Part shown: piece after piece, positions 25,944 through 34,696 of the stretch
How the letters are laid out: each line of letters opens with the position of its first letter
Position numbering within the stretch: the first letter of the stretch is position 1
Origin: Ignavibacteriales bacterium
Lineage (GTDB): Bacteria; Bacteroidota; Ignavibacteria; Ignavibacteriales; Ignavibacteriaceae
Assembly (NCBI GenBank): GCA_016714125.1
Contig: JADJNX010000010.1
Location: 93,774-157,773, forward strand
Reading direction: 5' to 3'
Length of the DNA stretch: 64,000 bases
Notes under the pieces: model-generated
Seen by the model: only the letters and a program-made list of their open reading frames with translations
Database searches by the model: none
What the model was told of the DNA's origin: nothing
Position numbers and translations under genes: made by a program

Positions 25944-27924
25944 ATGAGCGGACATTCATCCGGGGAAGTTAAAGGACTTCCAAAAAATGCTTATTCAGAG
26001 CTGAAACCCGGCGAAAAATATGAACCCATCATGTCGCCTCTCAGCATTGTACCTGAAGTTAATGTTTATACCATCTCTTTGGGTCTTCTTATGGCAGTCC
26101 TTTTTTCGGCTGCGGCAGCGTATCTCGGATTAAAAATTGGACAGGTTTTTGAAGCAGCAATTCCAATTGCGATCATTGCGGTCGGCTTGTCAACCCTTCT
26201 TAAAAGAAAAAATTCCCTCGGCGAGAATGTAATCATTCAGTCGGTGGGCGCCACTTCAGGTGCTGTGGTTGCCGGTGCAATCTTTACTATTCCGGCACTT
26301 TACATCCTTGACCTTGAAGCAACTTTTCTTCAGGTGTTCCTTTCGTCACTACTTGGTGGTTTCCTCGGAATTCTGTTTTTGATTCCATTCCGTAAATATT
26401 TTGTTGCCGATATGCATGGCAAATTCCCCTTCCCGAAGCAACTGCTACCACAGAAGTGCTTGTTGCCGGTGAAAAGGTGGATCTCAGGCTCTTGTTCTCG
26501 TTTCATCGGGTCTTGTTGGTGGAGCTTATGATTTTATTATCGCCACTTTTGGATGGTGGAGCGAAACTTTCTCAACAAAAGTTCTCCCTATCGGCGATAT
26601 GCTTTATGACAAATATAAACTGGTATTCAATATTAATATTGGTGCTGCCGTTACAGGTCTCGGTTTTATTGTAGGCTTAAAATATGCCGCAATCATCGCC
26701 GCAGGTTCGTTTGTTTCGTGGTACCTTCTTATACCTGTGGTTTTTTACATTGGTCAATCGCTTGCAACTCCTTTTGGTGCAAATGTTACCGTGTTGATTA
26801 AGGATATGTCTGCAGAGCAGATTTTCAGAAACTATGTACGTCACATCGGTATCGGTGGAATTGCGATGGCTGGAATTATCGGGATAGTCCGTTCCTCCGG
26901 TATCATTGCCGGTGCATTTAAACTTGCAGCCAAAGAAATTGGTGGCGGAAGAGCTGCCGCTGCAGGTGCACTAAGAACTGAAAAAGACCTTCCAATGTCA
27001 GTTATTGTAGTTGGTATTCTGGCGGTTGGGCTTGGCCTTCTTTTATTCTTTAATTTTGGTGTAACCGGAAGCTGGGGACATGCTCTTCTTGGTCTTTTGA
27101 TCGTGATGATTATCTCCTTCCTCTTCACAACCGTTGCTGCGAATGCAATCGCAATTGTTGGAACAAACCCCGTTTCGGGAATGACCCTCATGACCCTCAT
27201 TCTTTCTTCAATTATCCTGATTTCATTTGGAATTAAAGGAAAAGAAGGAATGGTAACTGCTTTGTTGATTGGTGGAGCTGTTTGTACCGCTCTGTCATGT
27301 GCAGGTGCTTTCATTACCGATCTTAAAATTGGTTATTGGCTCGGAAGTTCACCTTACAAACAGCAGACCTGGAAATTTGTCGGAACCGCTGCCTCGGCAG
27401 CAGTTGTTGGACTTATCATCATGGTTCTGAACGAAGCTTATGGCTTCAAAGGTGAAGGCGCCCTTCAAGCCCCACAGGCAAACGCAATGGCAGCAGTAAT
27501 CGAACCACTTATGTCGGGTAAAGATGCCCCATGGTTGCTCTACATTGCCGGAGCTGCAATGGCTTTGATTCTTACAATGATCAAGGTTCCTGCACTGGCT
27601 TTTGCACTTGGAATGTATATCCCTCTTGAACTTAACACCCCGATTCTGATCGGTGGAATTCTTGCCCATATCGTTTCAACCCGCAGCAAAGATGAAAATC
27701 TTAATATTGCCCGTAGAGAGCGCGGAACTTTGATTGCTTCAGGCTTCATTGCCGGCGGTGCATTAATGGGTGTAATAAGTGCAGTTATGAAATATTTTGA
27801 TATTGACTTTATGGCAACTCATTGGGTAGAAACCAACGGCGCCATGTTTGTTGGTGTCTTCATGTTCATCCTGCTTTGTGGATATGTAATCTGGGATGCC
27901 ATGAGAGCAAAAGCAGAAGACTAA
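25944..27924 (+). CDS. OPT family oligopeptide transporter, two frameshifts
   Basis: Proton-driven peptide (or metal-chelate) importer of the OPT family. The corrected length is about 660 residues, with some 14-16 membrane helices. It begins with a polar 35-residue tail, then VPEVNVYTISLGLLMAV and the AAAYLGLKIGQVFEAAIP region. Two single bases are missing, near 26433 (restoring FPFPEATATTEVLVAGEKG) and near 26470, after which the frame runs to 27924. Typical C-terminal blocks follow (NPVSGMTLMTL, PALAFALGMYIPLELNTPILIGG). It stands alone with its own terminator; peptides released by the M1 peptidase could be substrates. Confidence 0.92.
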
Positions 27925-27953
27925 AATTTAATTAAAGTGCTTCTTTAATTGTG

Positions 27954-27993
27954 AACTGCCTTCGGGAATTTATTTCTGAAGGCAGTTTTTTTT
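27954..27993 (+). terminator. Terminator of the OPT gene
   Basis: AACTGCCTTC (27954-27963) pairs with GAAGGCAGTT (27978-27987), and T tracts follow to 27993. Confidence 0.88.
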
Positions 27994-28066
27994 GTGGTAA
28001 GTACTCAGCATTTTACATGGTATTTATCAATTATAACCAACTACATCTCTCAAACAAAGAATATAT

Positions 28067-29369
28067 TTATTCCGGTTGAATGCTTTCTCCGTGTTGTGAG
28101 ATATCCAATCCTTCTTCCTCCATTTCCCTGCTTACTCTGAGGGGAGTGATTAGATTGGTGATATAATAGATGGCTGTTGAACCACCAAATGCAAAGGCAG
28201 AAACTATTACAAGAGCCAACATATGACTCCAAAAAGTGGTGGTGGTTCCATATATCAGTCCAACTTCTTTAGCAAATATTCCTGTTGCAATCATTCCGAC
28301 AATTCCACCCAAACCATGGCAGGGGAACACATCGAGAGTATCGTCAAGAGTTGTTTTCGACTTCAATGAAACCGCCAGATTGCTTATAACGCTTGCAATA
28401 GTGCCAATAAAGAGACTTTGACCGATAGTCACAAATCCTGCTGCGGGAGTAATTGCAACCAAGCCCACAACAGCACCTATACAAGCACCCAATGCAGAAG
28501 GTTTCCTCCCCATTAATGCATCAAAAAATAGCCATGCCAACGCTGCCGCTGCGGAGGCTGTCTTTGTTGTAGCAAAAGCAAGAACAGCCTGTTCTGATGC
28601 AGCAAGTGATGAACCTGCATTAAATCCAAACCAGCCAAACCATACCAGACCCGTTCCCAAAAGCACATAAGGGATATTCGCGGGTTGGTGTTTCTGATTA
28701 TCGAGATGTACTTTCCTCCTTCCGAGAACAAGGGCACCGGCTAATGCAGCATACCCCGCAGAAATATGAACCACCGTCCCACCGGCGAAATCGAGAACCC
28801 CCATCTGTCTCAAAATACCATCAGGATGCCATGTCATGTGGGCCAGAGGGGCGTATATAAAGATCGAGAACAATACCATAAACAGCAAATAGGCTTTAAA
28901 GCTTACTCTTTCTGCGAATGAACCGGTAATAAGTGCAGGAGTAATTATGGCAAACTTAAGCTGAAACATGGCAAAAAGCAGGAAGGGAATTGTTGGGGCA
29001 AAGGCAGCATTCGGGGATGTACCTACATCTTTAAACATGAAAAATGTAAACGGGTTGCCAATAAAACCATGGAAACTCTCCCCAAAAGCCAGGCTGAATC
29101 CAAAAACCACCCAAAGAATGGAGACTATTCCCATAGCAATAAAACTTTGGAACATGGTTGAAATAACATTTTTGTTTTGCACCATTCCGCCATAAAAAAG
29201 GACAACCCGGGGTCATTAATAAAACCAGTCCGGTAGCGGTAAGTAACCATGCAGTGTCACCTGAATTTATTTCACCCGGTAACGAAATTTGTGGTGTGCT
29301 GTTTATGAACAATCCTAATATCGACACAATAATTAAAGTGGAGAAAGAAAGTACACCAAACTTTTTCAT
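28067..29369 (-). CDS. amt: Ammonium transporter, frameshifted near the N-terminus
   Basis: Amt/Rh channel carrying ammonium or ammonia across the inner membrane. The corrected length is about 434 residues: a signal-like first helix, then 11 membrane helices. Family signatures are GGTVVHISAGYAALAG, GTGLVWFGWFGFNAGS and DDTLDVFPCHGLGGIVG, with the two pore His positions present (VVHISAG, FPCHGLGG). Two T are missing between 29194 and 29209; restoring them gives the conserved TPGLSFFYGGMVQNKN. No GlnK gene is adjacent. A TATATTTG on the minus strand at 29432-29439 is a possible -7 element. Confidence 0.93.
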
Positions 29370-29578
29370 GCAAATACCTGATTATAACTTAATAAATAAT
29401 GAATATTAGAGTAAATTAATAAATATATTAGCAAATATAAGAAAATATCCTAAATATTTAATGTTTATACAATTTTAAATAAACAAAAAAAGATGATCCC
29501 CCGGAATGTCCTCTACTTTCGATTTGGCCTGATTATTCAATCTTTCCGCTCTTGGTTGTAATCTCATCATGCCCCAAA

Positions 29579-29610
29579 ATAATACCTTATACTTAATACC
29601 TAATACCTAT
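29579..29610. repeat. Repeat family C, copy 1: AATACCT/TATACTT units
   Basis: AATAATACCTTATACTTAAT and more of the same unit. It ends 4 bases before a -7 element. A second copy is at 38220-38250. Confidence 0.55.
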
Positions 29611-29614
29611 TTCG

Positions 29615-29622
29615 TATCTTTG
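29615..29622 (+). promoter_or_regulatory. Bacteroidota-type -7 element of proS
   Basis: TATCTTTG matches TAnnTTTG, 32 bases before the proS start. The repeat occupies the -33 position. Confidence 0.45.
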
Positions 29623-29654
29623 TAATTCAGTTTTTCATAAAATCTTAAGAGAAA

Positions 29655-31349
29655 ATGCGACAAAGCAAATCATTTATACCTACACTTAAAGAAGTTCCAA
29701 ACGATGCAGTTGTACCAAGCCATGTCTTAATGTTAAGAGGTGGATATGTAAGAGCACTTGCTGCCGGGATTTATTCATTTCTGCCACTTGGTTACAGAGT
29801 GGTTAAAAAAGTTTGTGAAATAATTCGCCAGGAGATGGATGCCATCGACGGACAGGAATTCCACCTGCCTGCACTCAATCCTAAAGAAATCTGGGAAGAA
29901 ACCGGTAGAGTCCAGGCTTTTGGTGATACAATGTTTCACCTCAAAAACCGTGAATATGTTCTTGCACCGACTCATGAAGAAATTATCACTTTTCATGCCC
30001 GTAAGGTCGTAAAGTCTTATAAAGACATGCCACAAACCTGGTATCAAATACAAACAAAATTTAGAAACGAAGCCAGACCAAGAAGTGGAATCATCAGAGG
30101 CCGACAGTTTTTGATGAAAGATTCCTACTCCCTTGATATCGATACCGCCGGATTGGATGTCTCTTACAATTTACACGATCAGGCTTACAGAAAGATTTTT
30201 ACCCGTGTGGGACTGAAATTTTTTGTTGTTGGTGCCTCAAGCGGTGCTATGGGTGGAAGCGGAAGTGAAGAATTTATGGTTGGCTCCCCTGCCGGTGAAG
30301 ATACCGTGGCTCATTGTGAAGCTTGTGGATATGCCGCCAATGTGGAGGTAGCATCCTCCGTGATTCAACCTGTTCAGAGAGAAACCGAATCAAAAGCCGT
30401 CTATGAAATTAGTACTCCAAACATCAAATCGATTGATGAACTTTGTGCCTTCTTGAATATCAATGAAAGACAAACCGCAAAGTCACGTGTTTACATCGTT
30501 GACGAAAAAGCTGTTTTAATTTTAATGTCAGGTAACGACGATGTAAATGAGACTAAACTTGAAAAGGCACTGGGAAGCGGAGTGAGACCTGCACATCCTG
30601 AAGAATTAAAAGCTATAACAGGTGCTGATGCCGGATCTATTGGACCAATCGGATTTAACGGCAGAATTATCGCCGACCAAAGAATTAAAGAGTGTAATAA
30701 TCTTTTTAGCGGAGCCAATAAAAACGACTACCACATCGGTGGAATCGATTTTGTCCGTGATGTCCCATCTATTGAATATGCCGATTTGAGAACTGCCGTC
30801 TCCGGTGAAGGATGTCCAAAATGTGGAGAACCACTGGGTGTTTTCACAGCAATTGAGCTTGGACATATCTTTAAACTTGGTACCAGATATTCCGCTGCTA
30901 TGGGTGCAACATACCTCACAGAAGAGGGTGACGAAAAACCGATTGTTATGGGAAGTTATGGCATTGGAGTTGAGAGGGTTATTGCCTGCTCAATCGAACA
31001 AAGTCACGATGAATCAGGTATAATATGGGATAAGTCAATCGCTCCTTTCCATGTCCACCTCCTTGGGTTGAACATGAAGAAAGAACCCGTTGCAGAAGCA
31101 TCTGAAAAGATTTACAATGAATTGTTGTCAGCCGGAGTTGAAGTTTTGTTTGACGACAGAGTTGACGCTCAGGCGGGATTTAAGTTCAAAGATGCAGATC
31201 TGCTTGGAATGCCGATTCAGTTGATAGTTGGTGAGAAAAAACTTGCCGAAAACAGAGTGGAAGTTAAGATCAGAAAAAACGGCGAGCGTATAGAAGTGCC
31301 GATCGAAGGACTTGTTGCCACTATCAAGGATCTGCTCGAAAAGTTATAA
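29655..31349 (+). CDS. proS: Prolyl-tRNA synthetase, bacterial type with editing domain
   Basis: Charges tRNA-Pro in the cytosol. The gene is intact, 564 residues, the usual length for the bacterial type. The class II motifs are visible: LRGGYVRALAAGIYSFLPLG at the start, FRNEARPRSGIIRGRQFLMKD (motif 2 region) and PIVMGSYGIGVERV (motif 3). Between motifs 2 and 3 lies the INS editing domain (about residues 225-400), which removes mischarged alanine. The C-terminal anticodon-binding domain has FDDRVDAQAGFKFKDADLLGMP. The only start with the correct N-terminus is ATG 29655. Confidence 0.96.
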   Translation: MRQSKSFIPTLKEVPNDAVVPSHVLMLRGGYVRALAAGIYSFLPLGYRVVKKVCEIIRQEMDAIDGQEFHLPALNPKEIWEETGRVQAFGDTMFHLKNREYVLAPTHEEIITFHARKVVKSYKDMPQTWYQIQTKFRNEARPRSGIIRGRQFLMKDSYSLDIDTAGLDVSYNLHDQAYRKIFTRVGLKFFVVGASSGAMGGSGSEEFMVGSPAGEDTVAHCEACGYAANVEVASSVIQPVQRETESKAVYEISTPNIKSIDELCAFLNINERQTAKSRVYIVDEKAVLILMSGNDDVNETKLEKALGSGVRPAHPEELKAITGADAGSIGPIGFNGRIIADQRIKECNNLFSGANKNDYHIGGIDFVRDVPSIEYADLRTAVSGEGCPKCGEPLGVFTAIELGHIFKLGTRYSAAMGATYLTEEGDEKPIVMGSYGIGVERVIACSIEQSHDESGIIWDKSIAPFHVHLLGLNMKKEPVAEASEKIYNELLSAGVEVLFDDRVDAQAGFKFKDADLLGMPIQLIVGEKKLAENRVEVKIRKNGERIEVPIEGLVATIKDLLEKL

Positions 31350-31367
31350 ACTCAAAGTGTGTATGAT

Positions 31368-33211
31368 ATGAACAGATTAAAATTTTTATTCCTTTTACTC
31401 CTTGTCCCTTTTATTTGGATCAACGGACAAAATCTCAATTTTGTCTGGCTGACTGATGTCCATGTCGGCTATGACAAATCTGATTCCGTTATTCTGAAAC
31501 AGATTGATCAGATAAACCGTCTTGATGATATCGGATTTGTTGTCGTAACAGGCGATATATCAGAACTTGGGAAATGGGATCAGCTTGAAAAAGCCTCTAA
31601 CCTTTTCAAAAAGATAAATAAAAAGGTTTTTGTAATCCCCGGTAACCATGATGTCAAATGGACTGAAATGGGTGGAATGGAGTTTTCACAGATATTCGAC
31701 GATAACAAATTCAGATTCGACACACTTAATTATGTCTTCCTTGGTCTAAATTCAGGCATCGTTTTAAGAGGCGGGGGTGGTCATATCACACCTGAAGATC
31801 TTAAATGGCTTGAAAAAAACCTGGAAAATATCCCCCTAAATAAAGAGATTTTCTTTTTTACCCATCATCCATTAAACCAGGATGTTGACAACTGGTATAA
31901 AGTAACCAACCTGCTTCGCAAGAGGAACTTGAAAGCTATTATGGTTGGTCATGGACACATTAATAAAGAACTTGACTTCGATTTCCTTCCCGGATTTATG
32001 GGAGTAGGATCAACTTCAAAAACAAAACTTTATGGCTTTAATGTTGTTGAACTGACAAAAACAACCTGAAAATTTCTTCCGTTGCATCTCTAAGGTCCGA
32101 TTCATCCTTTACTGACACCGTTTTTACCTGGTTTGACTCACCAAAAGAGCCGGGGATTAATCCTGTTCCAACAGACTCTACTGATTTTATCGACTATAAA
32201 GTTGCCACTAAAGGGATTACAATTGATCTTAAAAAGACAATGGTATCCTCCCCTGTCCCGTATAAAACAGGTTTTGTTGTTGCCACCCTTGAGGGTGTGA
32301 TCTACAATTATGATATGCAAGGCGCTCTCCTCTGGTCGGTTGATCTAAATGCAAAAGTTGTTTCCCGCCCCGTGATAATCGGAGAAAGAGTTTTTGCCGG
32401 AAATGTTGGTGGTGACATTTATCAAATTGATCTAAAAACTGGTGATGTATTACAATCTTTGGGAATAAGTGAAGCAATCACTTCGCAACTTGTTTCCTTT
32501 CCTGTGATTTTCAGGGATCGACAAACCGATGCACTTCTCATCGGCACTGCCAATGGAACAATGTATGCTTACGAAGCCACTGACCTGACACCAATGTGGA
32601 AAAACCAGGATGCCAAAGGAAGAATTGAATCCCTCCCGATCGTTCTTGATAACAGGGTTGTATTCTCTGCATGGGATGGAATGACTTACTGCATAGATCT
32701 GAGAACAGGTAAACTCAATTGGAAATGGTCTGAAAATGTCAATTTTTATTATTCAACTGCCAGTTGTATCCCGGTAACCGATGGGGACCATGTCTGGGTT
32801 GTCTCTCCTGACAAAAGTGTCTCTTGTGTTGATGTCCTGCTCGGTAAAACGCAATGGACAAACAAAGATTTTAATGCCTGGGAGTCACTTGGACTGAGTC
32901 AAGACGGTAAAACCATTTATATTAAATCAATTGAAGATGATTTTCACACTGTAAACGCTGAAACCGGCAAAAAAATTAAATCCTATAAGCAGAAATGGGG
33001 ACTTGATACAAACCCGATTCAGATTAGAGAATTTGACAAGAATGTACTCTTTGGTCGTAAAAACGGTAAGATTGTGAGATTCCAAAAAGAGAAGTTTACT
33101 GACCTTTTTTATCTCGGACAGGCGAGACCTCTGACAATTGAGAGAGTTGGCAACACTTATATTGCCTCTAATATGGACGGCAGAATTCTCCTTTTTACAC
33201 TGAAAAATTAG
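31368..33211 (+). CDS. Secreted metallophosphoesterase fused to a PQQ-type beta-propeller, one frameshift
   Basis: About 614 residues from ATG 31368, with a signal peptide ending NGQ. Residues 20-230 are a calcineurin-like phosphoesterase with all metal ligands in order: TDVHVG, TGDISE, PGNHDV, FFTHHP and GHGHIN. The frame then breaks at the A5 run near 32060 (one A missing); restoring it gives a linker and a PQQ/WD-like propeller (VATLEGVIYNYDMQGALLWS, GNVGGDIYQIDLKTGDVL, ANGTMYAYEATDLTPMW). The propeller presumably binds substrate or a partner; the substrate is unknown. It sits 9 bases after proS and its stop touches the start of the next gene. Confidence 0.8.
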
Positions 33212-33212
33212 T

Positions 33213-33857
33213 TTGATACAACTTAAATATTCTCTTTATATCTTTGACATAGACGGTACTCTTACTTCAACCAACCAGTTGATCTACGATTCATTTAATC
33301 ACATCAATGAAAAATATCTTGGGAAAACACTTAGTGCTGAGGAGATAATTTCACTTTTTGGTCCCACCGAAGAAGAGATAATTGTTGAGTTGTTTGGTGA
33401 TAATGCAGACAGTGCCATCTCCGATTATTTTATTTACTACAAAGACAATCACGATATCGCTTCACTCCATGAAGGGATTGATGAGTTACTCGACTACATT
33501 ATTAAAAATGGTGGCAGAGTGGCTGCTTTTACGGGAAAAGGTAGAAGATCAGCAGAGATAACTCTAAGAGAACTTGGAATATTTGAGAAGGTGGAATTCC
33601 TTGTTTCGGGAGACGATGTTGCCAAAAAGAAACCTTCGGGTGAAGGTATCTTCAAAATTCTTGACCATTTTAAAATCCCCCCTATAAAAACACTAATGAT
33701 AGGAGATTCAATCTCCGACATAAAAGCCGCACGTGAAGCCGGAGTGGATATTGCCTCTGTTATATGGGATTGTTATTCAGTCGACATCGTCACCCAAATG
33801 AATGGCAAAAACCTCTTTACCACCGCTAAAGAGTTGCAATCATTTATAGAGAAATAG
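33213..33857 (+). CDS. HAD-family phosphatase (phosphoglycolate phosphatase-like)
   Basis: 214 residues, intact. It has the four HAD motifs: FDIDGTLT (nucleophile Asp and acid Asp), TGKG, the Lys in KKKPSGEGI and GDSISDIKAAREAG. The small helical cap sits between motifs 1 and 2, as in phosphoglycolate phosphatase and pyrophosphatase PpaX. The start is TTG 33213, one base after the preceding stop codon, so translation is coupled to the phosphoesterase gene. The substrate cannot be read from the sequence. Confidence 0.85.
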   Translation: MIQLKYSLYIFDIDGTLTSTNQLIYDSFNHINEKYLGKTLSAEEIISLFGPTEEEIIVELFGDNADSAISDYFIYYKDNHDIASLHEGIDELLDYIIKNGGRVAAFTGKGRRSAEITLRELGIFEKVEFLVSGDDVAKKKPSGEGIFKILDHFKIPPIKTLMIGDSISDIKAAREAGVDIASVIWDCYSVDIVTQMNGKNLFTTAKELQSFIEK

Positions 33858-33859
33858 TA

Positions 33860-33994
33860 ACACGGATTTTTAGGTGGGACTGCATGCCAACGGCATCCCT
33901 TTGGGAGATACACGCAGATTAGACGGATTTATTGATGGGATGTGGATTAATCCTCTCCCCTCTACTTTTAGGAGAGGGGCCGGGGGTGAGGTCC
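33860..33994. repeat. Composite intergenic repeat (family D inverted, plus a GAGAGGGG hairpin)
   Basis: Three pieces in a row. CACGGATTTTTAGG is followed by GCATGCCAACGGCATCCC. GATACACGCAGATTAGACGG (33907-33926) is the reverse of family D. The last piece is CTCTCCCCTC with its inverted copy GAGAGGGG and GGGGGTGAGGTCC (33953-33994). No gene is present. Confidence 0.65.
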
Positions 33995-34020
33995 TTTTGC
34001 GGTTTATTAAAAATATCCGT

Positions 34021-34050
34021 TTGTTTAAATATTAACTATCTTTATTTTTG
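34021..34050 (+). promoter_or_regulatory. Bacteroidota-type promoter of the DUF5706 gene
   Basis: TTG (34021-34023), 19 bases, TATTTTTG (34043-34050). The start codon is 37 bases downstream. Confidence 0.6.
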
Positions 34051-34087
34051 GTTTTTTAATAATTAACTTAATGGAACCGGATATTTT

Positions 34088-34633
34088 ATGTCACAACACG
34101 AGATCCCGGAGCCGCGCGCTCAAATCGATTCGCTTCTTGCCCAAACCAGGCAAAATCTGCTCAGACTTACTCAGGCAGCAGATTCCAAAGCTCACATTCT
34201 AATAGTAATCTCAGCATTTACTCTGAATATCACTGCGACCCAGTTGGATCATCCCCTGTTTGGTTATGCCGCATTTGTAATGCTTCTTCAAGCATTCTCC
34301 ACAGTGATTTTTGCGTCTTTAAGTATCATGCCGAAGTTGATCCAGGCAAAATCAGACGAAAATGAACTCACCGAGGATGCAACACTTGAATCAAGTTTTG
34401 CCAGTGCCTTCATCAAGTATGATTATAAAACATACGAAAAACTGATGGCAAATACTTTGAGTGATGCAAAAAAAACCTACCAGGTGCAGTTTAGAGAAAT
34501 TTATGACTCAAGCATGATTTTGATCAACAAAAAGATGAGGTTTCTTCGTTATTCATTCATCTCCCTCTTGATCGGTACGGGACTCGCTCTTCTCACCGTT
34601 TTTATTACTATTATAATTACCAAGTTTTTTTAA
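34088..34633 (+). CDS. DUF5706 (Pycsar-effector-like) membrane protein
   Basis: 181 residues, intact. The domain matches DUF5706, the transmembrane effector (PycTM) of Pycsar antiphage systems: an N-terminal helix with RQNLLRLTQAADSKAHILI (the conserved AD-x-KA), two adjacent membrane helices (about 38-55 and 60-80), a long polar helix, then MRFLRYSFISLLIGTGLALL. Known systems pair it with a uridylate or cytidylate cyclase; neighbours here are a HAD phosphatase and ppc, and no cyclase is in the window. It has its own promoter. It may be an orphan, may answer to a distant cyclase, or may do something unrelated to defence. Confidence 0.75.
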   Translation: MSQHEIPEPRAQIDSLLAQTRQNLLRLTQAADSKAHILIVISAFTLNITATQLDHPLFGYAAFVMLLQAFSTVIFASLSIMPKLIQAKSDENELTEDATLESSFASAFIKYDYKTYEKLMANTLSDAKKTYQVQFREIYDSSMILINKKMRFLRYSFISLLIGTGLALLTVFITIIITKFF

Positions 34634-34696
34634 AGCTATTTTATGAAGATATCGTTCTTTGTAACTTCACCAGGTTTTTTGAACCGTAGATATTAA

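Noticed and set aside
26841..27314. Long minus-strand reading frame of 157 codons opposite the OPT gene
   Set aside because: It is the antisense shadow of a clear transporter, with Pro/Ile-rich composition and no family pattern.
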